Shown piece by piece: positions 9,767-19,185 of a stretch of 64,000 nucleotides of DNA (position 1 is its first letter; the number at the start of each line of letters is the position of its first letter). This DNA is from Pseudomonas bharatica CSV86 (GTDB lineage Bacteria > Pseudomonadota > Gammaproteobacteria > Pseudomonadales > Pseudomonadaceae). Under the pieces are notes generated by a model. That model made no database searches. It was not told where the DNA came from and saw nothing but the letters and a program-made list of their open reading frames with translations. The translations under genes and the position numbers were made by a program. The DNA lies in the NCBI RefSeq assembly GCF_000319305.2, contig NZ_AMWJ02000002.1, positions 2,184,001 to 2,248,000 of the forward strand. The letters run 5' to 3'.

Positions 9767-9836
9767 CAAGCTTCAAGCGACAAGAAAAAGCAGTCGGCAG
9801 CACAGCTTTTTCTTGCGACTTGCAGCTTGAAACTTG
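9767..9836. repeat. Long imperfect inverted repeat (second REP-like class)
   Basis: caagcttcaagcgacaagaa plus aaagc pairs with gctttttcttgcgacttgca plus gcttgaaacttg around a 13-bp centre. Arms contain the aagcttcaagc word common in Pseudomonas intergenic repeats. Confidence 0.6.
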
Positions 9837-9843
9837 GAATTAA

Positions 9844-9871
9844 GAAAAGGCCTCCCACGGGAGGCCTTTTT
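9844..9871 (+). terminator. Intrinsic terminator after the cupin lipoprotein gene
   Basis: aaaaggcctccca-cgggaggccttttt, nearly identical to the glnA terminator at 9198, suggesting local duplication. Confidence 0.85.
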
Positions 9872-9954
9872 CGTACAAGCATCGGCGCTTCCACTGATGT
9901 GAAGTCTCTTCCCCCTCGCCCATGCTGGCCCGCTCACTCAAGCGAGGCTGCCCT

Positions 9955-10559
9955 ATGCGATTTATCCTGTTACTCCCCTTGTCGCCCTGATCGGATACAG
10001 CGCCCCATCAGTCGCTGGCGAACTGCTCTTTGACGACCTGACCCTCCACGAGGTCGCGCCTCCAGTCGACATACCACCGGAAGTGACCAGACTTATGCGC
10101 GTGATCGAGCAGCGAAACGACACCGCTCGCTTGGTGGCGATTTACAAATCGAAGGCTCGCTTGCCCCTCGAGGACCTCAAGCGTGAACAGGAAGTCATCG
10201 CCAGTGCCGTCGAGGCGGGCAAGCGTCATGGCTTGAGCGAGGACCGCGTGCGCACCTTCTTTGCCGATCAGATAAAAGCCAGCAAATTTGTCCAGTCCGC
10301 CGTCATGACCAACGGGCTATTCGAGAAGCTACCTGACCTCGCCCCCGGAGAAGATCTCGCTTCACTGCGTATCGTTCTCGACCAGATGCAGGAAGAGCTG
10401 CTGTCCAGCCTCGCTGCCTTCGATAACGCCAACTACCGGGAGCGATGCCGCATCCTGGTTGGCACCGCACTGGAAAGCAAGAAAAGACAAAAGGGATATC
10501 CGCTGATGATGATGGCCGCAACGGCCCAAGCCACCCTCAGCCTGTGCAAAAGCGATTGA
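9955..10559 (+). pseudogene. Periplasmic chorismate mutase (AroQ-gamma), frameshifted in the signal peptide
   Basis: From GTG 10083 onward the frame encodes an AroQ-fold chorismate mutase: RLMRVIEQRNDTARLVAIYK, then LPLEDLKREQEVI and ASKFVQ match helix-1 and helix-2 active-site patterns (chorismate to prephenate), and the C-terminal half resembles the gamma (secreted) subclass. The only good start, ATG 9955, gives MRFILLLPLS then a stop; adding one base near 9973-9981 gives MRFILLLPLVALIGYSAPSVAGELL, a clean signal peptide joined to the enzyme (about 201 aa). As written the export signal is lost. Sequencing error is as likely as true mutation. Confidence 0.7.
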
Positions 10560-10581
10560 GTCCAGGCCAATGCTCTATATT

Positions 10582-10603
10582 GGTGCGCATAATCATGCGC
10601 ACC
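10582..10603. promoter_or_regulatory. Perfect palindrome upstream of ntrB, candidate NtrC operator
   Basis: ggtgcgcat-aatc-atgcgcacc, 9-bp perfect arms. The half-site tgcgcacc is shared with the glnA site at 7526, but the two halves point the opposite way here. Confidence 0.5.
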
Positions 10604-10715
10604 TTCAAACTCCATCCCATTTTGGGTCACAAAATCTCCACTAGCAGGGCTTTGTAGACTTTTTTCGGGCAAACCCAAGGCGTATTACCGGGATTTCCGC
10701 TTCTTTTCGGAGCCT

Positions 10716-10731
10716 TGGTTTGCTTTTTGCA
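10716..10731 (+). promoter_or_regulatory. Candidate sigma-54 promoter of ntrBC
   Basis: tggtttgctttttgca keeps the essential GG and GC at -24/-12 with correct spacing, 86 bp before ntrB. Weaker match than the glnA promoter. Confidence 0.55.
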
Positions 10732-10817
10732 TTTTCATCGGATCAGCGAATGACCAGCGTTCGCGCCCCTGGCCGGAGCCGGGTCCGACATGTGCCAAAA
10801 GAGGTCAAAGACGCCAC

Positions 10818-11899
10818 ATGACCATCAGCGATGCACTGCACCGATTACTACTGGACAACCTGACCACCGCTACCATCCTGCTCAACGCCGAACTGCGCCT
10901 TGAGTACATGAACCCGGCGGCGGAGATGCTGCTGGCGATCAGCGGCCAGCGTAGCCATGGCCAGTTCATCAGCGAACTCTTCACCGAGTCCAGCGAGGCC
11001 CTGAACTCGCTGCGCCAGGCGGTGGAGCACGCGCACCCCTTCACCAAGCGCGAGGCCCAGCTCACCTCGTTGACCGGGCAAAGCCTGACCGTCGACTACG
11101 CCGTTACGCCGATCCTCAGCAACGGGCGCACCCTGCTGCTGCTCGAAGTGCATCCCCGCGACCGTCTGCTGCGCATCACCAAGGAAGAGGCCCAGCTGTC
11201 CAAGCAGGAAACCACCAAGATGCTGGTGCGCGGCATGGCCCACGAGATCAAGAACCCGCTCGGCGGAATCCGCGGTGCCGCCCAGTTGCTGGCCCGCGAA
11301 CTACCCGACGAAGGGCTCAAGGACTACACCAACGTCATCATCGAAGAGGCCGACCGCCTGCGTAACCTGGTAGACCGCATGCTCGGCTCGAACAAGCTGC
11401 CGATGCTGGCCCTGACCAACATCCACGAAGTGCTGGAACGGGTATGCAGCCTGGTCGAGGCGGAAAGCCAGGGTGGCATCACTTTGGTGCGCGACTACGA
11501 CCCGAGCCTGCCGGACGTGCTGATTGACCGCGAACAGATGATCCAGGCGGTACTCAACATCGTCCGCAACGCCATGCAGGCCATCAGCGCGCAGAACGAA
11601 CTGCGCCTGGGGCGCATCACCCTGCGCAGCCGGGCCATGCGCCAGTTCACCATCGGCCATGTGCGCCATCGCCTGGTGGCCAAGGTCGAGATCATCGACA
11701 ACGGCCCCGGCATTCCTGCGGAACTGCAGGACACCCTCTTCTATCCCATGGTCAGCGGCCGCCCGGACGGTACCGGGCTGGGCCTGGCCATCACCCAGAA
11801 CATCATCAGCCAGCACCAGGGCCTGATCGAGTGTGACAGCCACCCGGGCCACACCACCTTCTCGATCTTCCTGCCACTGGAACAAGGAGCCGCTTCCTC

Positions 11900-11903
<4 letters not shown>
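10818..11903 (+). CDS. ntrB: Nitrogen regulation sensor kinase NtrB (GlnL)
   Basis: Soluble histidine kinase/phosphatase that phosphorylates NtrC under nitrogen limitation, controlled by PII. 361 residues: PAS domain (about 8-110), dimerisation/phosphoacceptor region with H142 in MAHEIKNPLGG, then an HATPase with N box NIVRNAMQA, G1 DNGPGIP and G2 GRPDGTGLGLAI. The ntrC start overlaps its stop by 4 bp, indicating coupled translation. Confidence 0.96.
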
Positions 11904-13336
<1,433 letters not shown>

Positions 13337-13352
13337 ACCGACGCAGCGAAAT

Positions 13353-13411
13353 GATCGCGGGGCCGCCGCCTGACACGGAACATCGTGCCAGGCGCCGGCC
13401 CCGCGGTCGTT
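13353..13411. terminator. Long GC-rich hairpin after ntrC
   Basis: gatcgcggggccg / cggccccgcggtc arms with an inner gcctg/caggc extension, ending in ggtcgtttc. Probable terminator of ntrBC although the T tract is poor. Nothing else is visible between 13337 and 13631. Confidence 0.5.
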
Positions 13412-13631
13412 TCAGCCGGGGCACGGCGCGAATGCCCCATTCATGAACCGAAATTGCGCCGCGCGCACCGCCTGAAGGCAAAAATCATCAGCAATCTGCT
13501 GAAAATCCCCTTTAATCTGCCCGAAACCCTTGATCCAAGGCGGTTTTGAAAAGTTGGCACAGCGCCTGCATTAGTACAGACATCTCCTGTTTTGGGGGCC
13601 TTGGTACAGGCAGGCCGGGGATTCCCCTCTT

Positions 13632-14072
13632 TTATTCGTGCAGTCTCACCTGCACACGCCAGCGGTCCTCCACTGACTCTCCCGCCCAGCGGGCCTGCAG
13701 TGGACGGGCCGCCACCAGGCTCAGCAACAGACCCTGATCGGTCTTGCGCAGCCGCCAGCTCACCGGCTTGTCGCCGAAGCTCAGCTGGCCCTTCCCCGCC
13801 TTCCCCTCCGCATCGAACAGCAGTGCCACGGTACCGTCGACGGTTTCGCCGTGCAGCCTGGGTTCCTCGTTGAACCAAAGGTCCAATCCGCCAGTAACCA
13901 CTTCCACCTGTTCCAGCACCCGGGGCTCGGGCGCGGTCAGGCGGCCGATCATCAGGCCCACCAGCATGCCGAACAGGGCGAGGGAAAACAGGACCCGCGG
14001 CCAGGATTTCGAACGCGGGTCCGGCTCGTCGGGGGTAGAATGCGCGTCATCTTTATGCTCGGAGCCGTGCAT
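13632..14072 (-). CDS. Conserved membrane-anchored protein of unknown function
   Basis: 146 residues: charged N-terminus, one transmembrane segment at about 28-46 (VLFSLALFGMLVGLMIG), then a periplasmic beta-rich domain ending VRLHE. No recognised motif. It is head-to-head with trmL and the two ATG codons overlap (shared catg at 14070-14073), so each ribosome-binding site lies inside the other gene; on the minus strand aagga sits about 11 bp before the ATG. A start further in cannot be excluded. Confidence 0.6.
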   Translation of the reverse strand: MHGSEHKDDAHSTPDEPDPRSKSWPRVLFSLALFGMLVGLMIGRLTAPEPRVLEQVEVVTGGLDLWFNEEPRLHGETVDGTVALLFDAEGKAGKGQLSFGDKPVSWRLRKTDQGLLLSLVAARPLQARWAGESVEDRWRVQVRLHE

Positions 14073-14526
14073 GTTTCACGTGATCCTTTTTCAACCGGAA
14101 ATTCCACCCAATACCGGCAACATTATCAGGCTCTGCGCCAACAGCGGCTGCGACCTGCACCTGATCGAGCCGATCGGCTTCGAACTGGACGACAAGCGCC
14201 TGCGCCGGGCCGGCCTGGACTACCACGAGTACGCCACCCTGAAGCGCCATGTCGACCTCGCCTCGTGCCTGGAAAGCCTGGGCCAGCCGCGCTTGTTTGC
14301 CTTCACCACCAAGGGCTCGCAGCCCTTCCATGAAGTGGCGTTCGAGCCGGGCGATGCGTTTCTGTTCGGGCCGGAGAGCCGTGGTTTGCCGGCAGAGGTA
14401 CTGGATGCGCTCGAGAGCGGCCAGCGCCTGCGCCTGCCGATGCGCCCGGGCTGCCGCAGCCTGAACCTGTCCAACACCGTCGCCGTGGCCGTCTACGAGG
14501 CCTGGCGCCAGCAAGGTTTCGCCTGA
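14071..14526 (+). CDS. trmL: tRNA (cytidine/uridine-34 2'-O)-methyltransferase TrmL
   Basis: SPOUT methyltransferase modifying the wobble base of tRNA-Leu isoacceptors. 151 residues, the family length. Motifs: NTGNIIRLCAN near the N-terminus, FGPESRGLP (motif 2) and the trefoil-knot SAM loop RSLNLSNTVAVAVYE (motif 3). ATG 14071 follows ggag at 14061-14064 and overlaps the start codon of the divergent gene. Confidence 0.94.
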   Translation: MFHVILFQPEIPPNTGNIIRLCANSGCDLHLIEPIGFELDDKRLRRAGLDYHEYATLKRHVDLASCLESLGQPRLFAFTTKGSQPFHEVAFEPGDAFLFGPESRGLPAEVLDALESGQRLRLPMRPGCRSLNLSNTVAVAVYEAWRQQGFA

Positions 14527-14532
14527 AAGAGC

Positions 14533-14595
14533 ATCGCTGGCAAGCCAGCTCCCACAGGGTTACGCGATCCCTGTGGGAGCTGGCTTGCCAGCGAT
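14533..14595. repeat. REPIN
   Basis: Inverted REP arms atcgctggcaagccagctcc-cacagg and complement around a short centre; begins 7 bp after the trmL stop. Confidence 0.9.
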
Positions 14596-14630
14596 GAGGC
14601 CCTCAACCCCACCACAAATCCCACCTGCAT

Positions 14631-14655
14631 AAAAAAACGCCCCGAAGGGCGCTTT
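14631..14655 (-). terminator. Intrinsic terminator of the yibN-grxC-secB operon
   Basis: On the minus strand gcgcccttcggggcg is followed by T7, 16 bp after the secB stop. Confidence 0.8.
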
Positions 14656-14671
14656 CTCGAACCACCATCGC

Positions 14672-15151
14672 TTACTGCAGCGAAGGCGCTTCGCCGGCTT
14701 CCTGCATGCGCTGCATTTCCTGCGCGTACAGGGCGTCGAAGTTGACCGGAGACAGCATCAGCGCCGGGAACGAACCGCGGGTGACCAGGCTGTCCAGCGC
14801 TTCGCGAGCGTACGGGAACAGGATGTTCGGGCAGAACGCGCCCAGGGTGTGGCTCATCGAGGCCGCATCCAGGTTCTTGATCAGGAAGATACCGGCCTGC
14901 TGGACTTCAGCGATGAAGGCCACTTCGTCACCGTTCTTCACGGTCACCGACAGAGTCAGGACGACCTCGTGGAAGTCGCCTTCCAGGCCTTTCTGCTTGG
15001 TGTTCAGGTCAAGGGAAACGCTCGGTTCCCACTGCTGACGGAAGATCGCCGGGCTTTTCGGCGCTTCGAACGACAGGTCACGCACGTAGATGCGCTGCAG
15101 GGAGAATTGCGGTGCGCTGTCTTCGGCAGCGCCGTTGTTTTGCTCGGTCAT
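14672..15151 (-). CDS. secB: Protein-export chaperone SecB
   Basis: Tetrameric cytoplasmic chaperone that keeps preproteins unfolded for SecA. 159 residues with the conserved FSLQRIYVRDLSFEAPKSPA N-terminal strand, the acidic SecA-contact surface, and LFPYAREALDSLVTRGSFP. Last gene of a yibN-grxC-secB run that is also adjacent in E. coli. Confidence 0.97.
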   Translation of the reverse strand: MTEQNNGAAEDSAPQFSLQRIYVRDLSFEAPKSPAIFRQQWEPSVSLDLNTKQKGLEGDFHEVVLTLSVTVKNGDEVAFIAEVQQAGIFLIKNLDAASMSHTLGAFCPNILFPYAREALDSLVTRGSFPALMLSPVNFDALYAQEMQRMQEAGEAPSLQ

Positions 15152-15191
15152 GACAGATCCTTCTTTGCAGGGTCTTTAGAGGGTTTGGGAT

Positions 15192-15446
15192 TCACGCCTG
15201 GAGCAGGGCGTCGAGCTTGCCGGCGCGCTCCAGTGCATAAAGATCGTCGCAACCGCCGACGTGGGTTTCGCCGATCCAGATCTGCGGCACCGAGGTGCGC
15301 CCGGCCTTCCGGGTCATCTCTGCGCGAACCTGGGGCTTGCCGTCGACCTTGATCTCTTCGAAGGCAATGTTCTTGCTCGCCAGCAGTTGCTTGGCACGCA
15401 TGCAGTACGGGCAGTAGTCGCTGGAATAGACGATGACCGGCTTCAT
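15192..15446 (-). CDS. grxC: Glutaredoxin 3
   Basis: 84-residue dithiol glutaredoxin; active site C12-P-Y-C15, GSH-binding TSVPQIWI (cis-Pro) and GGCDDLYALE. Reduces protein and small-molecule disulfides with glutathione. Sits 40 bp upstream of secB and 1 bp downstream of the yibN stop, so it is co-transcribed. Confidence 0.95.
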   Translation of the reverse strand: MKPVIVYSSDYCPYCMRAKQLLASKNIAFEEIKVDGKPQVRAEMTRKAGRTSVPQIWIGETHVGGCDDLYALERAGKLDALLQA

Positions 15447-15447
15447 G

Positions 15448-15864
15448 TCACTTCACCAGCGGCAGGTTGTCGGCTTTCCAGCTGGACACACCGCCGGACA
15501 GCTTGGCGGCGGTGAAGCCGGCCTTGAGCAGGTCGCGGCAGATGGTGCCGGAATGCTGGCCCATGTTGTCGACGATGATCAGGGTCTTGCTGCCTTTGTG
15601 CTTTTCCAGCTCGCCGATGCGGGCTGCGAACTTGTCCTGCGGGATGTTGATCGCGCCAACGATGTGGCCTGCCGAGTAGTCCTTGCTGGGACGGATATCG
15701 ATCACCACGGCCTTGTCGCCGTTGACCAGTGCGGTCAGCTCGCCGTTGCTCAGGCTGCGGCCGCCTTTGCGGGCCTCGTAGACGATCAGCAGAACCAGCA
15801 GAACCAGGAAAAGTGCAACCAGCAGGTAGTGATTTGTCGCGAATTCAATCAGATGAGCAACCAT
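15448..15864 (-). CDS. Membrane-anchored rhodanese-like protein (YibN type)
   Basis: 138 residues from ATG 15864: one N-terminal membrane helix (YLLVALFLVLLVLLIV) then a rhodanese fold (ALVNGDKAVVIDIRPSKDYSAGHIVGAINIP). At the active-site loop the sequence is IIVDNMGQHSG, so the catalytic cysteine of true rhodaneses is replaced; E. coli YibN shows a similar change, hence probably not a sulfurtransferase. The start is uncertain because no clear Shine-Dalgarno precedes it; the frame is open to 15999. Head of the yibN-grxC-secB operon, divergent from gpmI. Confidence 0.8.
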   Translation of the reverse strand: MVAHLIEFATNHYLLVALFLVLLVLLIVYEARKGGRSLSNGELTALVNGDKAVVIDIRPSKDYSAGHIVGAINIPQDKFAARIGELEKHKGSKTLIIVDNMGQHSGTICRDLLKAGFTAAKLSGGVSSWKADNLPLVK

Positions 15865-16078
15865 CGGAGGGTGTTCCAGGTCATTAAAAATGGCGGCCAG
15901 TATACACAGCAGCAATGGGCCGCCAAAGCCTGCTGCGTGGGGTAAACGACAGTAATTCTCATCATGACAATACTGTCTGTCGGGACGACCGTCGCTCAAG
16001 GGACGCGGAATTCGTCAAGACTGGCCAATTTGCCCTAAAATGCGCACCTTTCTCATCTACAACCGTGAGTAGATTTTG

Positions 16079-17614
16079 ATGACGAGCACGCCCAAGCCTT
16101 TGGTCCTGATCATCCTGGATGGTTTCGGTCACAGCGAAAGCCCCGAGTACAACGCCATCTTCGCCGCCAACACGCCGGTCTACGATCGCCTGCGCGCTAC
16201 CCGGCCGCATGGCCTGATCTCCGGCTCCGGCATGGACGTCGGGCTGCCCGACGGGCAGATGGGCAACTCGGAAGTCGGCCACATGAACCTCGGCGCCGGC
16301 CGGGTCGTGTACCAGGACTTCACCCGCGTGACCAAGGCCATTCGCGACGGCGAGTTCTTCGAGAACCCGGTGCTGACCGGTGCCGTCGACAAAGCCGTGG
16401 GTGCCGGCAAGGCCGTGCACATCCTTGGCCTGCTCTCCGACGGTGGCGTGCACAGCCATCAGGATCACCTGGTGGCGATGGCCGAACTGGCCGCGCAGCG
16501 GGGTGCCGAGCGCATCTACCTGCACGCCTTCCTCGACGGCCGCGACACCCCGCCACGCAGCGCGCAATCGTCCATCGAACTGCTCGACGCCACCTTCGCC
16601 AAACTGGGCAAGGGCCGCATCGCCAGTATCATCGGCCGCTACTACGCAATGGACCGCGACAACCGCTGGGACCGCGTCAGCGCCGCCTACAACCTGATCG
16701 TCGACAGCGTTGCCGACTACAGCGCCGACAGTGCCCTGGCCGGCCTCGAAGCCGCCTACGCCCGCGACGAGAGCGACGAATTCGTCAAGCCCACGCGCAT
16801 CGGCGAAGCCGTGAAGGTCGAGGACGGCGACGCCGTGATCTTCATGAACTTCCGCGCCGACCGCGCCCGCGAGCTGTCCCGCGTGTTCGTCGAGCCGGAC
16901 TTCAACGAATTCCCCCGTGCACGCCTGCCGAAGCTGGCGGCCTACATCGGCCTGACCCAGTACTCGGCGAAAATCCCGGCCCCGGCGGCCTTCGCCCCGG
17001 CCAGCCTGCACAACGTGCTTGGCGAGTACCTGGCCAACAACGGCAAGACCCAGCTGCGCATCGCCGAAACCGAGAAGTACGCACACGTCACCTTCTTCTT
17101 CTCGGGCGGTCGCGAAGAGCCGTTCCCCGGCGAAGAACGCATCCTGATCCCGTCGCCGAAGGTCGCCACCTATGACCTGCAACCGGAAATGAGCGCGCCG
17201 GAAGTCACCGACCGCATCGTCGAGGCCATCGAGCAACAGCGCTACGACGTGATCGTGGTCAACTACGCCAACGGCGACATGGTCGGCCATACCGGCGTGT
17301 TCTCGGCTGCGGTAAAGGCCGTCGAGGCCCTGGACACCTGTATCGGTCGCATCACCGAGGCGCTGGACAAGGTCGGTGGCGAAGCGCTGATCACCGCCGA
17401 CCACGGCAACGTCGAGCAGATGGAAGACGAATCCACCGGCCAGGCGCACACGGCGCACACCACCGAGCCGGTGCCCTTCATCTATTACGGCAAGCGTGAC
17501 CTGAAGGTCCGCGAGGGCGGCGTGCTGGCGGACGTGGCGCCGACCATGCTGACCCTGATGGGCATGGAGATTCCGGCGGAGATGACTGGCACCTCGATCC
17601 TCGTCAAAGCCTGA
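16079..17614 (+). CDS. gpmI: 2,3-bisphosphoglycerate-independent phosphoglycerate mutase
   Basis: Interconverts 3- and 2-phosphoglycerate using two Mn ions and a serine nucleophile; main glycolytic mutase in pseudomonads. 511 residues from ATG 16079 (a TTG directly before it is in frame but less likely). Alkaline-phosphatase-like motifs: ILDGFGHSE, GQMGNSEVGHMNLGAGR with the catalytic serine in MGNSEVGH, DGRDTPPRSA, and metal ligands in NYANGDMVGHTG and TADHGNVEQM. Same position relative to yibN and envC as in E. coli. Confidence 0.97.
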   Translation: MTSTPKPLVLIILDGFGHSESPEYNAIFAANTPVYDRLRATRPHGLISGSGMDVGLPDGQMGNSEVGHMNLGAGRVVYQDFTRVTKAIRDGEFFENPVLTGAVDKAVGAGKAVHILGLLSDGGVHSHQDHLVAMAELAAQRGAERIYLHAFLDGRDTPPRSAQSSIELLDATFAKLGKGRIASIIGRYYAMDRDNRWDRVSAAYNLIVDSVADYSADSALAGLEAAYARDESDEFVKPTRIGEAVKVEDGDAVIFMNFRADRARELSRVFVEPDFNEFPRARLPKLAAYIGLTQYSAKIPAPAAFAPASLHNVLGEYLANNGKTQLRIAETEKYAHVTFFFSGGREEPFPGEERILIPSPKVATYDLQPEMSAPEVTDRIVEAIEQQRYDVIVVNYANGDMVGHTGVFSAAVKAVEALDTCIGRITEALDKVGGEALITADHGNVEQMEDESTGQAHTAHTTEPVPFIYYGKRDLKVREGGVLADVAPTMLTLMGMEIPAEMTGTSILVKA

Positions 17615-17626
17615 TTTCGCCCAGGA

Positions 17627-17690
17627 GGGCCTCATCGCTGGCAAGCCAGCTCCCACCCTTGTGGGAGCTGGCTTGCCAGCGATGAGGCCC
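17627..17690. repeat. REPIN with short loop
   Basis: Arms gggcctcatcgctggcaagc-cagctcccac and complement separated by only a few bases; 13 bp after the gpmI stop. Confidence 0.9.
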
Positions 17691-17713
17691 GCAAGATCCC
17701 CGGAATTCCAGAC

Positions 17714-17739
17714 AAACGCCCCCAAGGGGCGTTTTTTTT
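17714..17739 (+). terminator. Intrinsic terminator of gpmI
   Basis: aaacgcccccaaggggcg followed by T8. Confidence 0.85.
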
Positions 17740-17794
17740 GCCGCCAGCGGCGGGCATACTAGGCCGGTCTCCATCCCCTGGTTATCGCCATTCC

Positions 17795-19102
17795 ATGCTT
17801 CGCGCCCTGATCCTCCTAGCCCTGACCTGCCTGCTCGGCCCGGCTTTCGCCGACGAGCGCGCGCAAACCCAGCAGCAACTGGACGCCACACGCCAGGACA
17901 TCGCCGAGCTGAAAAAGAAGCTCGGTGCGCTGCAGGAAGAAAAATCCGGTGTGCAGAAAGACCTGCGCAGCACCGAAACCGATATCGGCAAGCTGGAGAA
18001 GCAGGTAGAGGAGCTACAGAAAGAACTAAAAAAGACCGAGGGCGAACTGGAGCGCCTCGACACTGAAAAGAAGACTCTCCAGTCCGCCCGCACCGAACAG
18101 CAACGCCTGATCGCCATCCAGGCCCGCTCCGCCTATCAGAACAACGGTCGTGAGGAATACCTCAAGCTGCTGCTCAACCAGCAGAACCCGGAAAAGTTCG
18201 CCCGCACGCTCACCTATTACGATTACCTGAGCAAAGCTCGCCTGGAACAATTGCGCAGCTTCAACGAGACCCTGCGCCAGTTGGCTAACGTCGAGAAAGA
18301 CATTGCCCAGCAGCAGGCCCAACTGCTGGTCCAGCAAGGCACCCTCGACGCCCAGCGCCAGGATCTGGAAAAGACCCGCGCCGAACGCCAGGAAATCCTC
18401 GCCAGGCTCAACAGCAACCTGAAGACCAACGACCAGAAGCTGGCTGCCCGCGAGCAGGAGCAGGCCGAGCTGGGCAAGGTGCTCAAGACTATCGAGGAAA
18501 CCCTGGCACGCCAGGCTCGCGAGGCCGAGGAAGCGCGCCAGCGCGCCCTTGCCGAGCAGGAAGCCGAGAAGAAACGCCAGCGCGAGGCCGCCCTCGCCGC
18601 CCGCGAATCGTCGCGCAACACCCAGGACGACGAGCCGAAAAGGCCGCTGCGCACGCCCGGCCCGCTGGTGTCCAGCGACGGAGCGGTCTACGGCGGCGCA
18701 TTTTCTGCAGCAAGGGGCAAACTTCCGTGGCCGGTCAATGGTCGATTGTTGGCGCGCTTCGGTGAAAGCCGCGGGGACGATGCCCGGGCCAAATGGGACG
18801 GGGTGATGATCAGCGCTTCGGCCGGCAGCCAGGTTCATGCGGTACACGGTGGCCGCGTGGTATTCGCCGACTGGTTGCGCGGGGCCGGACTTCTGGTCAT
18901 TCTCGACCATGGTAACGGTTACCTCAGCCTCTACGGTCATAACCAGACCCTGCTCAAGGGCGCTGGTGACATCGTCAAGGCCGGCGAAGCGATCTCCACC
19001 GTTGGCAACAGCGGTGGCCAGAGTACGCCGGCGTTGTACTTCGCCATCCGCCAGCAGGGCCAGCCGACCGACCCGACGCAGTGGTGCCGCGGTCAAGGAT
19101 AG
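17795..19102 (+). CDS. envC: EnvC-like murein hydrolase activator
   Basis: Periplasmic activator of AmiA/AmiB-type amidases at the division septum. 435 residues from ATG 17795: signal peptide MLRALILLALTCLLGPAFA, a long coiled coil of about 30-270 (repeated QQQLDATRQDIAELKKKL type heptads), then a C-terminal LytM domain. The LytM metal site is degenerate (KWDGVM where active enzymes have HxGxD, and LYFAIR where they have HxE), the hallmark of EnvC-type activators rather than hydrolases. Followed by ctpA. Confidence 0.9.
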   Translation: MLRALILLALTCLLGPAFADERAQTQQQLDATRQDIAELKKKLGALQEEKSGVQKDLRSTETDIGKLEKQVEELQKELKKTEGELERLDTEKKTLQSARTEQQRLIAIQARSAYQNNGREEYLKLLLNQQNPEKFARTLTYYDYLSKARLEQLRSFNETLRQLANVEKDIAQQQAQLLVQQGTLDAQRQDLEKTRAERQEILARLNSNLKTNDQKLAAREQEQAELGKVLKTIEETLARQAREAEEARQRALAEQEAEKKRQREAALAARESSRNTQDDEPKRPLRTPGPLVSSDGAVYGGAFSAARGKLPWPVNGRLLARFGESRGDDARAKWDGVMISASAGSQVHAVHGGRVVFADWLRGAGLLVILDHGNGYLSLYGHNQTLLKGAGDIVKAGEAISTVGNSGGQSTPALYFAIRQQGQPTDPTQWCRGQG

Positions 19103-19185
19103 GTTTACCTTTTTTCACGCGCCTGCCGCACAGCGCGGCGCGAGGCTCCTTTCGGGGCTCACACAGGATCAGGAGTTCGTTCGAC

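Noticed and set aside
17795..19102. EnvC homologue as an active M23 endopeptidase
   Set aside because: Metal-ligand positions of the LytM domain are replaced (KWDGV, LYFAIR), as in catalytically inactive activators.
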